Positions 7,163 through 16,394 of a stretch of 64,000 bases of DNA are shown here, piece by piece. Source of the stretch: Paraburkholderia agricolaris (GTDB lineage Bacteria > Pseudomonadota > Gammaproteobacteria > Burkholderiales > Burkholderiaceae); NCBI RefSeq assembly GCF_009455635.1, contig NZ_QPER01000002.1, positions 1,364,001 to 1,428,000 on the forward strand, in the 5' to 3' direction. Each line of letters begins with the position of its first letter. The first letter of the stretch is position 1. Below the pieces are notes generated by a model. That model was not told the DNA's origin. It ran no database searches and saw only the letters and a program-made list of their open reading frames with translations. A program made the translations under genes and the position numbers.

Positions 7163-8539
7163 TTATCGGCTTAGTGAAGCGCCGGGAGGCATCTCGGGCG
7201 CAGTCACCTTAACGGTCTTGCGGACCTTCGCGACATCCGCGGCGCTGACCGTCGAACCGGTATTGCCCCAGCTAGTGCGCACGAAGTTCGTGACGTCGGC
7301 GACTTCCTGATCGTTCAGACGCCAGCCGAAAGGCGGCATCGTGAACGAGGACGGCGCGGTCTTCGTGCCTTCGAGCGTGTTGCCGGTCAGCAGCACGTGA
7401 ATCAGCGAGGTCGCGTCCTTGCCCTGCACGACCGGATTGCCGCCCAGTGCCGGGAAAACGCGCGTGTAACCACGGCCGTCGCTGCGGTGGCAGGCGGTGC
7501 AGTTGTCGCGGTAGACGGCGGCGCCGGGAGCCGTAGCGTCGCCGGTACGCAGCGCGTGAGCGGCCGTATCGTTGTACACGTACGGCGTTTCCTGCGGATC
7601 GGTAGACGGCAGCGTCTTCAGGTAGCGCGCGATCGCGCTCAGGTCGGCGTCACTCATGTGCTGCATGCTGTGCTGAACGACGTCGGTCATACCGCCGAAT
7701 GCCGCGCTGTGCTGGGTGCGTCCGGTCTTCAGGAACTGCACGAGATCGGCCTCGCTCCATCCGCCGATGCCGGTACGCGGGTTGCCGCGCAGGCTCGACG
7801 GAACCCAGCCGTCGATAGCCGCGCCGCCGGCAAGAAATTCGCTGCCGTCCAGATCGCTCAACGCGCGCTCCTGCATCGTCACCGCACGCGGCGTGTGGCA
7901 GGCGCCGCAGTGGCCGAGACCCTGCACGAGGTACGCACCGCGTGCCACCACCGGATCGGCATAGTGCTGTGCGTCGAACGTCACGGGATCCGGCGCGAAC
8001 AGATGACGCCAGATGCCGAGCGGCCAGCGCATCGACAGCGGCCAGACGATATCGACCGCACGGTTCGCCTGGTTCACCGGCGCGACACCGTGAGTGAAGT
8101 ACGCGTACAACGCGTGCATGTCGTCGTCGCTCAGGCGCGCATACGACGGGTACGGCATCGCCGGATACAGCGTGTCGCCGTTCGGCCGCACGCCCGCGCG
8201 CACCGCGCGATCGAACTGCGCAAAGGTCCACGAGCCGATACCGGTGTCGCGATCGGGTGTGATGTTAGTCGAGTAGATCGCGCCGATCGGCGTGTCGAAT
8301 TTCAGGCCGCCCGCGAACGGTTTGCCCGATTGCGCCGTGTGACACGCAATGCAATCGCCGGCACGCGCGAGGTATTCGCCGTGCGCGATCAACGCAGCGT
8401 CGGCGGATTGCGGCTGATTGGCTGCCGGAGTTGCCGCTTGCACGGCGAGCGGTGCGCACAGCGTCGCAACGGCGCAAACAGACGCCGCGCTTACGCGCTT
8501 GAATGCCTGTCCCAGGCGTTGGATGTCGATTTTCTTCAT
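7163..8539 (-). CDS. Tri-haem cytochrome c subunit of membrane gluconate 2-dehydrogenase-type enzyme
   Basis: This 458-residue protein starts at 8539, sharing an ATGA overlap with the upstream GMC gene. It has a signal peptide of about 35 residues (ending VQA) and three haem-binding CxxCH motifs: CIACH (63-67), CGACH (211-215) and CTACH (347-351). That is the layout of the cytochrome subunit of gluconate, 2-ketogluconate, sorbitol and alcohol dehydrogenases. It takes electrons from the FAD subunit at the periplasmic face and passes them to ubiquinone. Methionines in YPAMPYPSY and FTMPPFGW are plausible axial ligands. It is the last gene of a small-large-cytochrome operon, the order of known gluconate dehydrogenase operons. 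The substrate is inferred from family and order, not shown. Confidence 0.88.
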   Translation of the reverse strand: MKKIDIQRLGQAFKRVSAASVCAVATLCAPLAVQAATPAANQPQSADAALIAHGEYLARAGDCIACHTAQSGKPFAGGLKFDTPIGAIYSTNITPDRDTGIGSWTFAQFDRAVRAGVRPNGDTLYPAMPYPSYARLSDDDMHALYAYFTHGVAPVNQANRAVDIVWPLSMRWPLGIWRHLFAPDPVTFDAQHYADPVVARGAYLVQGLGHCGACHTPRAVTMQERALSDLDGSEFLAGGAAIDGWVPSSLRGNPRTGIGGWSEADLVQFLKTGRTQHSAAFGGMTDVVQHSMQHMSDADLSAIARYLKTLPSTDPQETPYVYNDTAAHALRTGDATAPGAAVYRDNCTACHRSDGRGYTRVFPALGGNPVVQGKDATSLIHVLLTGNTLEGTKTAPSSFTMPPFGWRLNDQEVADVTNFVRTSWGNTGSTVSAADVAKVRKTVKVTAPEMPPGASLSR

Positions 8540-10314
8540 ACGCTCACCAGCGGCCCGGGGTTCTTCAGATACTGCTCGCGGATCGCGCGCGCCGACCAGT
8601 AGGCAAGCGCGGCGACGAGGCCGGTCGGGTTGTAGCCGATGCCTTGCGGGAATGCCGACGCGCCCATCACGAACACGTTGTGCACGTCCCAGCTCTGCAG
8701 ATAACGGTTCAGCACGCTGGTCTTCGGATCGGTGCCCATAATCGCGCCACCCACCAGGTGAGTCGTCTGATAGCGGCGCGAATCGAAGTGCGCGCCGAAT
8801 TCGCGCGTGTAGACGCCGATGGACTTCGGCCCCATCTGTTGCGCGATCTTGTGCATCTGCCCGGTCACGTATTGCGCCATCTTGATGTCGTTGTCCTTCC
8901 AGTCGAAGGTCATGCGCAGCAGCGGCTGGCCGTATGAATCGCGATAGGTCGGATCGAGATCGAGGAACACGTCGCGGTACGACATGTTGGAGCCGTGCGC
9001 ATCCATCGAAACGGTGTGCGCATAGTGGTCCTTCACCGATTTCTTCCAGTCCACGCCCCAGTTCGGCGTGCCGGCCGGTGTCGCGATGCCGCTGATCGGC
9101 TTGGTGCCGGCCTGGTTCACCCACAAAGGCGAGCCGCCGACGAAACCGAGTGGACCGTGATCGAAGTTGTCGGCGTTGAAGTCGTCCACCGCGACGCCAT
9201 TGCCGCCCGCGCCGATGAATGGATTGGTGAAGGTGTCCTTGTCGAAGAACGCCGTGATCGTCGAGAGGTTCTGATATGCGAAATTGCGGCCGACCACGCC
9301 TTCGCCCGAGATCGGGTCATACGGCTTGCCGATGCCCGACAGCAGAAGCAGATGCACGTTGTGATACTGGAACGCCGCGACGATCACGAGATCGGCGGGT
9401 TGAAAGACTTCGTTGCCCGCCGGATCGACGTACGTCACGCCCTTGGCGCGCTTTTTCGTATCGTCGAGTTCGACGCGCAGCACGTGGCAGCGCGAACGCA
9501 GTTCGAAGTTCGGCAACGGCTTCAGCGCGGGCAGAATGTTCAGATTCGGCGAGGCCTTCGAATACATGTAGCACGCGTAGCCGCTGCAGAATCCGCAGAA
9601 GTTGCACGGCCCCATCTGCACACCATATGGGTTCGTGTACGGACCCGACGTATTCGCCGAGGGCAGGCGGTACGGGTGCAGCCCGAGTTCATGCGCGGCC
9701 TTGCCGAAGCGCTCGGCCGAGTAAGTGTTCAACTGCGCGGGAAGCGGGAAGTTGTCGCTGCGCGGCGCGTCGAACACGTTGCCGTCGCCGACTATCTTGC
9801 CGTTGACCTTATAAGCCTGGCCGGAGGTGCCGAACACCTTCTCGGCGAAGTCGAAATGCGGTTCGAGTTCTTCGTAGCTGACGCCGTAATCCTGGATCGT
9901 CATGCCTTCCGGAATGAAGCGCTTGCCGTAGCGTTCTTCATAGTGGCTCTTCAGACGCAGTTCTTCCGGCGTGATGCGGAAATGCACGCCCGACCAATGC
10001 AGACCGGCGCCGCCAACGCCTTCGCCCGGCAGGAACGCGGCAAGCTGACGATAAGGCAGCGCCGTTTCGCCGACGTTATGACGGATCGAGACGGTGGTCT
10101 TCGAAAGATCGAGGAACAGCTTCTTGCGAATGTTGTAGGTCAGCTCGTCGATCGTGTTCGGGTACGCGCCGTCCGGATAGGTGTCGCGATACTCGCCGCG
10201 TTCGAGCGCGACCACGTTGAGGCCGGCTTCGGTGAGTTCCTTCGCGAGGATCGCACCGGTCCAGCCGAAGCCGATGATTACCGCGTCGGCGTGGGGTTTG
10301 GTTTGCGTGGTCAT
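8536..10314 (-). CDS. GMC-family FAD subunit of gluconate 2-dehydrogenase-type enzyme
   Basis: A 592-residue flavoprotein starting at the ATG at 10314; this start shares one base with the stop of the small-subunit gene. The N-terminus has a Rossmann FAD motif (VIIGFGWTGAILAKELTEAG then VVALERG). The middle holds a cysteine-rich stretch CNFCGFCSGYAC, which in related FAD-dependent glucose and fructose dehydrogenases carries an iron-sulfur cluster. The C-terminus has the GMC signature HNVFVMGASAFPQGIGYNPT with the His-Asn pair region. It oxidises a sugar or sugar acid in the periplasm. It lacks its own signal peptide, which fits export as a complex with the Tat-signal small subunit. Gluconate is the likeliest substrate; sorbitol or fructose are alternatives. 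Confidence 0.9.
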   Translation of the reverse strand: MTTQTKPHADAVIIGFGWTGAILAKELTEAGLNVVALERGEYRDTYPDGAYPNTIDELTYNIRKKLFLDLSKTTVSIRHNVGETALPYRQLAAFLPGEGVGGAGLHWSGVHFRITPEELRLKSHYEERYGKRFIPEGMTIQDYGVSYEELEPHFDFAEKVFGTSGQAYKVNGKIVGDGNVFDAPRSDNFPLPAQLNTYSAERFGKAAHELGLHPYRLPSANTSGPYTNPYGVQMGPCNFCGFCSGYACYMYSKASPNLNILPALKPLPNFELRSRCHVLRVELDDTKKRAKGVTYVDPAGNEVFQPADLVIVAAFQYHNVHLLLLSGIGKPYDPISGEGVVGRNFAYQNLSTITAFFDKDTFTNPFIGAGGNGVAVDDFNADNFDHGPLGFVGGSPLWVNQAGTKPISGIATPAGTPNWGVDWKKSVKDHYAHTVSMDAHGSNMSYRDVFLDLDPTYRDSYGQPLLRMTFDWKDNDIKMAQYVTGQMHKIAQQMGPKSIGVYTREFGAHFDSRRYQTTHLVGGAIMGTDPKTSVLNRYLQSWDVHNVFVMGASAFPQGIGYNPTGLVAALAYWSARAIREQYLKNPGPLVSV

Positions 10315-11045
10315 CAGGTGCGCTTTCCTTCGATCGACACGGGGCCATACGGATAGGCCTGGCCGTCCTGGTTGACGAAGTCCATAAAATCGGCGCGCGC
10401 GCCGGGGAAGCCGATCATCTTCCATCCGCCCATGTCGCGATTGCCGCCGTGGATCGGGTCGCAGAAGTAGCCTTCGCGGGTGTTTTGCAGCAACTGGCCG
10501 AAGAAAACGGTAGCCGGGACGTCCGCCAGATCGATCTTTCCGGTCTCGAGCGCGGCGAGCACGGTGTCACGCGTGGGCGCGTCGAGGGCGTCGAACGGAT
10601 GCGAATAGGTTTTGGTGCAATAGGCGTTCACCGCGGCGATGCCCAGCCGGTACAGATCGCGCGGCACGAGCTTCAACTGGTAGCCGAGCTCCGGCGCGCC
10701 TTGCTGGAAGGGGCCCTGCATGTACCAGAGCGCGCCGTGCGCGTACGGCGTGTCCATCTGCCGGTCGATGAATTCGGGCACACCGGCTTCGAGCGCTCCG
10801 GGGCCTTCGCTGTCGGCGGGGATCAGACGGTCGACCGCCGCGTGGACGAAGGCCCATTCCTTCGCGTCGAAGAAATGTGGCTTGTAGTCGGCACCGGAAG
10901 CCTGGCCTGCGGTAGCTGCGCCGCTCGCGCCCTGGGCGGCCGTGTCCGCCTGCTTGACTTCGCAGCCGGCGAGCGTTCCGGCGGGAACCAGCGCGATGGC
11001 CGTGCGTAAGAAGCCGCGGCGGGAGGTAAGAGGAGATTGAGCCAT
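10314..11045 (-). CDS. Small (gamma) subunit of gluconate 2-dehydrogenase-type enzyme, Tat signal
   Basis: A 243-residue protein of the gluconate 2-dehydrogenase subunit 3 family. I start it at 11045 because MAQSPLTSRRGFLRTA is a classical twin-arginine signal; the open frame extends 11 codons further. The signal ends in LAGC, a lipobox, so it may be a Tat-exported lipoprotein. It carries the FAD subunit through the Tat system in this family and anchors or stabilises the complex. First gene of the three-gene operon. The promoter region upstream holds a perfect 14-base LacI-type palindrome at 11120-11133 and faces the divergent LysR gene. Confidence 0.88.
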   Translation of the reverse strand: MAQSPLTSRRGFLRTAIALVPAGTLAGCEVKQADTAAQGASGAATAGQASGADYKPHFFDAKEWAFVHAAVDRLIPADSEGPGALEAGVPEFIDRQMDTPYAHGALWYMQGPFQQGAPELGYQLKLVPRDLYRLGIAAVNAYCTKTYSHPFDALDAPTRDTVLAALETGKIDLADVPATVFFGQLLQNTREGYFCDPIHGGNRDMGGWKMIGFPGARADFMDFVNQDGQAYPYGPVSIEGKRT

Positions 11046-11119
11046 ATTGTTCTTTGTCACGAGAAGGGAGCGCGCCATGACGCTCCGAGGCAGTCGTCGG
11101 ATTGCGGCGTCATGGTAAA

Positions 11120-11133
11120 TGGAACCGGTTCCA
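11120..11133. promoter_or_regulatory. LacI-family-type operator upstream of the gluconate dehydrogenase operon
   Basis: TGGAACCGGTTCCA is a perfect 14-base palindrome with the central CCGG typical of LacI/GalR-family operators. It lies 75 bases before the small-subunit start in the shared promoter region with the LysR gene. No LacI-family gene is present in this window, so the regulator would act in trans. Inference from sequence only. Confidence 0.6.
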
Positions 11134-11184
11134 AAGTGTTTCTACTTTTTTACAATAAGCTGTTTCCTGAAGTGATTAAATGCT

Positions 11185-11207
11185 GCTTTTTGACAAAAAG
11201 CGCTTTT
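11185..11207. promoter_or_regulatory. Two overlapping palindromes in the LysR/dehydrogenase divergent promoter
   Basis: GCTTTTTG-A-CAAAAAGC (11185-11201) overlaps AAAAGCGCTTTT (11196-11207), both perfect. They sit in the 382-base divergent gap at 11046-11427 together with the LacI-type site. Plausible LysR or second-regulator binding site; nothing else was recognised in this gap. Confidence 0.4.
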
Positions 11208-11427
11208 AAATCATAGGTGTTTTTTAGCCAGTGTGGCCTGCGGGTGCAGCGGCGGGCCGGAGTTGAAACTGACGCGAAAAAGCGACGCTTCGGGCTGCAC
11301 GCGGCAAAGGAAGCCTTCCTGGTGGCATGCCGGCGCCGCTCGCCGGCCTGCCCGACCCTCCCGAGAGGTGCTTTGGCGAATCAGCCAACGCACGTCACAA
11401 TCGAGGGATTCCCCGCCAGGCGAGCCC

Positions 11428-12333
11428 ATGGAAAACCTTCTGAAGAAACTCGATCTCACCTCGCTGCGCCTGTTCGTCGCCGTCTGCCAGGAGCAGAACA
11501 TCGCGCGCGCGGCCGAGCGCGAGTTCATTGCGTCGTCCGCCGTGAGCCGGCGCATTGCCGAGATCGAGGCGCTGATCGGCTTACCGGTGATCCAGCGGCA
11601 GTCGCGCGGCATTACGGTGACGCCGGTCGGCGAAACCGTGCTGCGCTATGCGCTGGCGATCATCGGCAGCATCGAACAGATGAGCGCGGAGTTGTCGCGT
11701 TTTTCGTCGGGGGCGAAGGGGCGGGTGCGGGTGGTGGCGAATCTTTCGTCGATCGTGCAGTTCTTGCCCGAAGACGTAGCGGCATTCGGGCGGGTGTTCC
11801 CGGAGGTGTCGATCGAACTGGAGGAGGAGAACAGCGCGGACGTGCTGCGGATAGTCGGCGAACATGGCGCGGACTTTGGCATCTGCAACCCGGTGGCGGG
11901 CAGTGAAGCCTTCGAGCAGGTGCTGTATCGGGAAGATCGCCTCGCGGTGCTGGTGCCGTACGGTCATCGTCTCGCTGACGCGTCGCACGTGGCGTTCGAG
12001 GCCTTGCTCGACGACAGCTTTGTCGGCCTGCGCAGCGAGAGCGCGCTGACCCAGTTGCTTGCGCAGCAGGCGGTGGCCGGCGCGGGACGGCAGATCGACG
12101 TGAAGATCCGCGTCAGCAGCCTCGACGCGCTGTGCCGGATGGTCCATGCCGGCCTCGGCATCGCGATCGTGCCGGAGCAAGTGGGGCTGCTCTACGTGAA
12201 TGCGCTCGACGTGCGTCTGCTGTCCCTGAGCGATGCCTGGGCGTTACGGCGTCTCGTCATGATCTTCAAGTCGCGCGACCAGTTAAGCGCGAGCGCGGCG
12301 GCGCTTGTCGGCTTCCTCGGCGGCGGGGCCTAG
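11428..12333 (+). CDS. LysR-family transcriptional regulator
   Basis: A 301-residue LysR regulator starting at the ATG at 11428. The N-terminal winged helix-turn-helix covers residues 6-65 (LTSLRLFVAVCQEQNIARAA, SSAVSRRIAEIEALIG). The substrate-binding domain follows from about residue 90, with GLGIAIVPEQV near the end. It is transcribed away from the gluconate-dehydrogenase-type operon across a palindrome-rich gap, so it is the natural candidate for controlling that operon, as LysR genes often regulate a divergent neighbour. The frame is open further upstream, but the LysR domain begins here. It ends eight bases from the convergent hmuV gene. Confidence 0.9.
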   Translation: MENLLKKLDLTSLRLFVAVCQEQNIARAAEREFIASSAVSRRIAEIEALIGLPVIQRQSRGITVTPVGETVLRYALAIIGSIEQMSAELSRFSSGAKGRVRVVANLSSIVQFLPEDVAAFGRVFPEVSIELEEENSADVLRIVGEHGADFGICNPVAGSEAFEQVLYREDRLAVLVPYGHRLADASHVAFEALLDDSFVGLRSESALTQLLAQQAVAGAGRQIDVKIRVSSLDALCRMVHAGLGIAIVPEQVGLLYVNALDVRLLSLSDAWALRRLVMIFKSRDQLSASAAALVGFLGGGA

Positions 12334-12341
12334 CCGGGCGA

Positions 12342-13172
12342 TCAGGCCGGCACCGCGACCGGCGCCGAGCCGTCCCCTGTATCCAGCATTCGCACGGCGA
12401 ATCCAAAGCATCGCTCGATCAGCGCCGGCTGCATGATGTCGTGTGGCGAGCCTTGCGCGATGATCGTGCCATCCGCCAGCAACGCGATTGCGTCCGCATA
12501 GCGGGCGGCGAGGTTCGGGTCGTGCACGATCGCGAGTGCGCCGATGTGCCAGCGGCGCGTCAACGCTTTTACGGTTTCGAGCAAACGATGTTGATGCGCA
12601 AGATCGAGCGCGGCGGTCGGCTCGTCGAGCAGGAGATAGCGTGGCGCTTCATCCGCCCTGTCTCCCGCCATGCCGGCACGCGGCCAGATTTGCGCAAGCA
12701 CACGTGCAAACTGCACACGGGCGAGTTCGCCGCCGGACAGCGTGGTGATCTCGCGACCCGTCAGTGGCCCGGCGCCGGCGAGCGTCAGCGCCTCGGCGAC
12801 GATCCTGCGATCTTCGCGCGATACCGCGCCACTCGTCGCATGTGGATAACGGCCGAGCAACACGATTTCTTCGACGGTGAAGGGAAACACCGGGTTCGAC
12901 GCTTGCGGCAGCACGGCTCGCAGCCGCGCCAGATGCTTCGGCGAGAGGTCGGCCAGCGCCGCGCCGTTGAGCGTGGTCGATCCGCTCTGCTGGGCGGCGT
13001 CGCTTGAACCATGGCCATGAAATTCGCCTGCCAGCGCTTTCAGCAGGGTGCTTTTTCCGGCGCCATTGCAGCCGAGCAGCGTGGTCAGGCGCCCTGGCTC
13101 GATCGTCAGCGAAAGATCGCGCAGGATGGACCGGTTGCCGCGTGTGATGCAAAGGTGGCTGGTGATGAGCAT
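12342..13172 (-). CDS. hmuV: Haem ABC transporter ATP-binding protein
   Basis: A 276-residue ABC ATPase with Walker [10 protein letters not shown] (residues about 34-42), signature LSGGE, Walker [13 protein letters not shown] and switch His in AIVHD. It is cytoplasmic and powers haem import through HmuU. It is the last gene of the hmu/bhu cluster, 40 bases after hmuU, and the order receptor-S-T-U-V matches Bordetella and Burkholderia haem operons. The FecE/HmuV subfamily is clear from the sequence and the neighbours remove the main ambiguity (vitamin B12 or siderophore). Regulated with the cluster by iron through the Fur box at 18869. Confidence 0.92.
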   Translation of the reverse strand: MLITSHLCITRGNRSILRDLSLTIEPGRLTTLLGCNGAGKSTLLKALAGEFHGHGSSDAAQQSGSTTLNGAALADLSPKHLARLRAVLPQASNPVFPFTVEEIVLLGRYPHATSGAVSREDRRIVAEALTLAGAGPLTGREITTLSGGELARVQFARVLAQIWPRAGMAGDRADEAPRYLLLDEPTAALDLAHQHRLLETVKALTRRWHIGALAIVHDPNLAARYADAIALLADGTIIAQGSPHDIMQPALIERCFGFAVRMLDTGDGSAPVAVPA

Positions 13173-13212
13173 CGCATGCTCTCCGTCATGAAGTCAGGGA
13201 CATCTGCATGTT

Positions 13213-14301
13213 TCACAGACCGAGTTGGCTGCGGCTGCGCCACAACAACGCAAGGAAGAAGGGCGCGCCGATCAGCGCGGTCAGAATGCCGAGCGGTACT
13301 TCAGCGGGCGCGGCGACGGTGCGCGCGGCCAGATCCGCGAGCACGGTCAGCGTCGCGCCGAGCAGCATCGCGCCGGGCATCACTACGCGCTGGTCGGGAC
13401 CGCACGCGAGCCGCACGCAATGCGGCGCCACGAGGCCGATGAAACCGATGACCCCGGTGCACGACACTAACGCGCCTACCCCCAGGGCCGACGCCACCAG
13501 CACCGTGCGCTTGACCGCCTGAGCCGGTACGCCGAGATGCTGCGCTTCGGCTTCGCCGAGTTGCAGCGCGTTCAGTGCATGGCCGTTGCGCGCGATCAGC
13601 GCGGCGCCGATCAGCACGAATGGCGCGACCGCGGCGAGTACGCGCCACTGGGCGCCGCCCAGACTGCCCAGGCTCCAGAAGGTGAGCGAGCGCAGTTGCG
13701 CATCGTCGGCGAGATAGGTGAGCAGGCCAATCGCCGCGCCTGCCAGCGCGTTGATCGCGATGCCGGCGAGCAGCAGCAGCGGCAGTGCGAGTCTGCCGCG
13801 CGCGGCGGCGAGCCGGTACACCAGCGTCGCCACGAGCAGCGCGCCGATGAACGCGGCGACCGGCAGCCAGCCGAGGCTTACGGCGCCGATCACGGGACCG
13901 AGCACGATCAGCGTCGCCGCGCCGAGCGCCGCGCCACTGGAAATGCCGATCAGCCCGGGGTCGGCCAGTGGATTGCGAAACAGTGCCTGCAACGCACTGC
14001 CGGCTGAGCCGAAACCCGCACCGACCAGCAAGGCCAGCAGCACGCGCGGCAGACGAATTTCCAGCAGGACCGCGCGGGCCTGCTGAAGCGACGCATCGCT
14101 CGCCAGCTCGGCGGGGTTTGCGAGCAACGCGGACCAGACCAGCGCAGGGCTGATTCGATAAGCGCCGATGCAGATCGCCGCGAGCGTCGCCAGCCCGGTC
14201 GCGATGCCGAGCGCGCCCAGCACGAGGCGCGCCGCGCGCCGCCGCCGTTCGGCGAGCGTGCGCGGCGGGGCGGATGCGAACGCAGCGATTTCCGTATCCA
14301 T
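13213..14301 (-). CDS. hmuU: Haem ABC transporter permease (FecCD family)
   Basis: A 362-residue inner-membrane permease with about ten hydrophobic helices. Family motifs include LRLPRVLLALLVGAGFGSAG, ALFRNPLADPGLIGISSGAA and GFIGLVAPHCVRL. It forms the channel that takes haem from HmuT into the cytoplasm. The ATG at 14301 was chosen because it shares one base with the hmuT stop; the open frame runs further upstream only as antisense-like sequence over hmuT. The N-terminal 35 residues are an Arg-rich cytoplasmic leader. Second from last in the haem operon. Confidence 0.93.
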   Translation of the reverse strand: MDTEIAAFASAPPRTLAERRRRAARLVLGALGIATGLATLAAICIGAYRISPALVWSALLANPAELASDASLQQARAVLLEIRLPRVLLALLVGAGFGSAGSALQALFRNPLADPGLIGISSGAALGAATLIVLGPVIGAVSLGWLPVAAFIGALLVATLVYRLAAARGRLALPLLLLAGIAINALAGAAIGLLTYLADDAQLRSLTFWSLGSLGGAQWRVLAAVAPFVLIGAALIARNGHALNALQLGEAEAQHLGVPAQAVKRTVLVASALGVGALVSCTGVIGFIGLVAPHCVRLACGPDQRVVMPGAMLLGATLTVLADLAARTVAAPAEVPLGILTALIGAPFFLALLWRSRSQLGL

Positions 14302-15257
14302 CACGCCTCCACGAGCCGCTGGTTCAGTGTGGTCACGGCGCCCGGCAGGCGGGGGCCGAAGCCGAGCAGGAACAGCGCGTCGAGCGCCACGACGCGTTTG
14401 TTCTGTCCCGCGGGCGTCGCGGCGAAACCTGGGCTTGCCAGCATGGCCGCCGCGCCACCCACCGCGCTCAGCCCTTCGTCGGTCGTCAGAATCAGGTCGG
14501 GCGCGGCGCTCACCAGCGCTTCGGCCGAGAGCGGCCGGTAACCGTTGAAACCCTGCATCGCGTTGCGCGCACCGGCATACGCGAGCATCGCGTCGGCGGC
14601 AGTGCGCTGACCCGCGACCATCGCCGCATTGCCGGTGTGATTCAGCACGAACAGCACGCGCAGCGGCTGTTTGCGCGTGGCCAGTGGCGAGCTGGTGACC
14701 GTGTCGCGGGCGCGCTGCCATTCGTCGTCGAAACGGGCGCGGAGCGCGTCGCCTTGCGGTTTCGCATCGAGCGCCGTCGCGATGCCGGTAATCTTGTCGC
14801 GCACACTGCCGGCATCGTGCTGCTCGGCGAACGATACGACGCTGACGCCCGCCTGTTTGACTTGCGCAAGCACGTTGGGCGGTCCCGCCTCCTCGGAGGC
14901 CAGGATCAGATCGGGCCGTAGAGACAGCAAACCTTCCGCCGACAACGCGCGCTGATAGCCGACCTTCGGCAACGCGCGCGCGGCGGCGGGGTAACTGCAG
15001 GTCGTATCCGCACCGACCAGCAGGTTGCTCGCGCCGCCTTGCGTACCTTGTGCGCCCAGCGCGTAGACGATCTCGGCGAGCGCGCCGCCGACCACGATCA
15101 CGCGCCGCTGCGGCTGGGCGAACGCGCGCGGCGGCAGCGCACCGAGCAACAATGCGGCGCCGCCGAACATGAGGCGGCGCCGCTGCCGGCCGATGCGGCT
15201 GCGGCTCATTTCGTCGTTCGTTTTGCCGTTCGTTTGGCCGCTCATGTGGCCGCTCAC
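14301..15257 (-). CDS. hmuT: Periplasmic haem-binding protein
   Basis: A class III periplasmic binding protein of 318 residues from the GTG at 15257, or 302 from the ATG at 15209. The GTG start gives a GTGA overlap with the hmuS stop, suggesting coupling, but adds a low-complexity leader MSGHMSGQTNGKTNDE encoded by imperfect repeats. The ATG start gives a cleaner signal peptide (RQRRRLMFGGAALLLGALPP, cleavage near AFA). The mature protein has VIVVGGALAEIVYALGAQ and the two-lobe PLALASEEAGP-like region. It hands haem to HmuUV. Family and operon position are firm; the exact start is not. Confidence 0.9.
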   Translation of the reverse strand: MSGHMSGQTNGKTNDEMSRSRIGRQRRRLMFGGAALLLGALPPRAFAQPQRRVIVVGGALAEIVYALGAQGTQGGASNLLVGADTTCSYPAAARALPKVGYQRALSAEGLLSLRPDLILASEEAGPPNVLAQVKQAGVSVVSFAEQHDAGSVRDKITGIATALDAKPQGDALRARFDDEWQRARDTVTSSPLATRKQPLRVLFVLNHTGNAAMVAGQRTAADAMLAYAGARNAMQGFNGYRPLSAEALVSAAPDLILTTDEGLSAVGGAAAMLASPGFAATPAGQNKRVVALDALFLLGFGPRLPGAVTTLNQRLVEA

Positions 15258-16330
15258 GCTGCCGCTCCGTTTTCGAGTGGCGCGATGCCGGCGATCAACT
15301 CGCGCCAGCCCTCGAGTTCAGGGGTGCCGGGTTTGCGTGCGCCGAACAGCATGGCGATGTTCTCGCCGTTGGCGTCGAACAGTTCGAGCGACGTGACGAT
15401 GCCGTCGCTGGTCGGCTTGCGTACGACCCATGCGCTCGCAATCAGATCGCCGCGCAGATGCAGATTGAAGCCCGGGTCGAGCACGTTGACCCATGGTCCC
15501 ATCAGACGGATATTTTTGACGGGGCCGGTATGGATCTGGATCATGCCGCGATTGCCGACGAATACCATGATCGGCAGCGCGCTATCGGCGGCGCGTTCGA
15601 GCAGGCCTTGCAGCGCGTCGTTGGCGACCGGATACGCGTAGCGGCGTTCGGCCAGCCGCAGCGCCTGGGTGCGAGCGAGGCCGAACTTGCGCAGCAGACC
15701 GAAGAACTGATGCGTATCCGTCATCGCGTGCCACGCGGCCTGAAACGCGGGGACGTCGATATCGCTGTCCAGATTCAGAGCGGGCGGTGCGACAGGGTCG
15801 CCGAGCCTGAGCCCCGGCGTCTGGTCGCGCATTTGCCAACGCTCCACGAAGGCGTCGAAGGCGGCGTGATTGCTGTGTTCCCGCAGAAACACCTTGTGCA
15901 CGGCATGACCTTGCGAATCGAAGAATTGCAGGCTCTTCTGCACGCCGTGCGCGGTTTCCTCGCGCACCGCGAAACCCGAGGCCCACGCGTGATAGAACAC
16001 CCGCAGATCGATCGCGCTGCCGAGCACGAGACCGACCGTGCCGTCGTGACTCATATCCTCGTAGGTGCCATCTTTTTCGTGGACGGCGGCTTCATTGCGC
16101 GTGAGCGCCATCACCGCGCCCAGTTGCGGCATCTGTTCGAACAGTTCGACAAAGCGCGCCTCGAGCCGCACCACATGCTCGCCGACGAACGCGGCGAGCG
16201 CCTCGCCTTCGCTAATGCCGAGCGCGTGCGCTGCCTCGCGGTTGCGCAACTTCTGCGCGCTCTTCAGGTTGAGAAAATCATGACGCAACTGATGCAATGA
16301 AGCTGCGTCGTTAGGAGCGGAATTCAGCAT
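15254..16330 (-). CDS. hmuS: Haem-degrading / haem-trafficking factor HmuS (HemS/ChuS family)
   Basis: A 358-residue cytoplasmic protein made of two homologous halves, as in HemS and ChuS: the first holds VMALTRNEAAVHEKDGTYED and the second IMVFVGNRGMIQIHTGPVKN. It takes haem delivered by HmuTUV and either passes it on or opens the ring to release iron. The histidine in the second half (IQIHTG) and arginines around it are candidate haem contacts by family analogy. It lies 64 bases after the receptor gene and overlaps hmuT by four bases, so it is translated with the operon. Length agrees with the family (about 340-360). Confidence 0.92.
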   Translation of the reverse strand: MLNSAPNDAASLHQLRHDFLNLKSAQKLRNREAAHALGISEGEALAAFVGEHVVRLEARFVELFEQMPQLGAVMALTRNEAAVHEKDGTYEDMSHDGTVGLVLGSAIDLRVFYHAWASGFAVREETAHGVQKSLQFFDSQGHAVHKVFLREHSNHAAFDAFVERWQMRDQTPGLRLGDPVAPPALNLDSDIDVPAFQAAWHAMTDTHQFFGLLRKFGLARTQALRLAERRYAYPVANDALQGLLERAADSALPIMVFVGNRGMIQIHTGPVKNIRLMGPWVNVLDPGFNLHLRGDLIASAWVVRKPTSDGIVTSLELFDANGENIAMLFGARKPGTPELEGWRELIAGIAPLENGAAA

Positions 16331-16394
16331 GATGGGTGCCTCGCAATGCCGGATGACGGGTTGAAAGAGGAGAAAGCGGTATGGGTGCGCAGCA

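Noticed and set aside
7397..8602. 401-codon plus-strand open frame over the cytochrome c gene
   Set aside because: Antisense of a gene with three CxxCH motifs; no recognisable protein features.
8995..10356. 453-codon plus-strand open frame over the GMC dehydrogenase gene
   Set aside because: It is the antisense mirror of a clear flavoprotein gene; Arg/His/Val-rich composition, no ribosome site, no domain.
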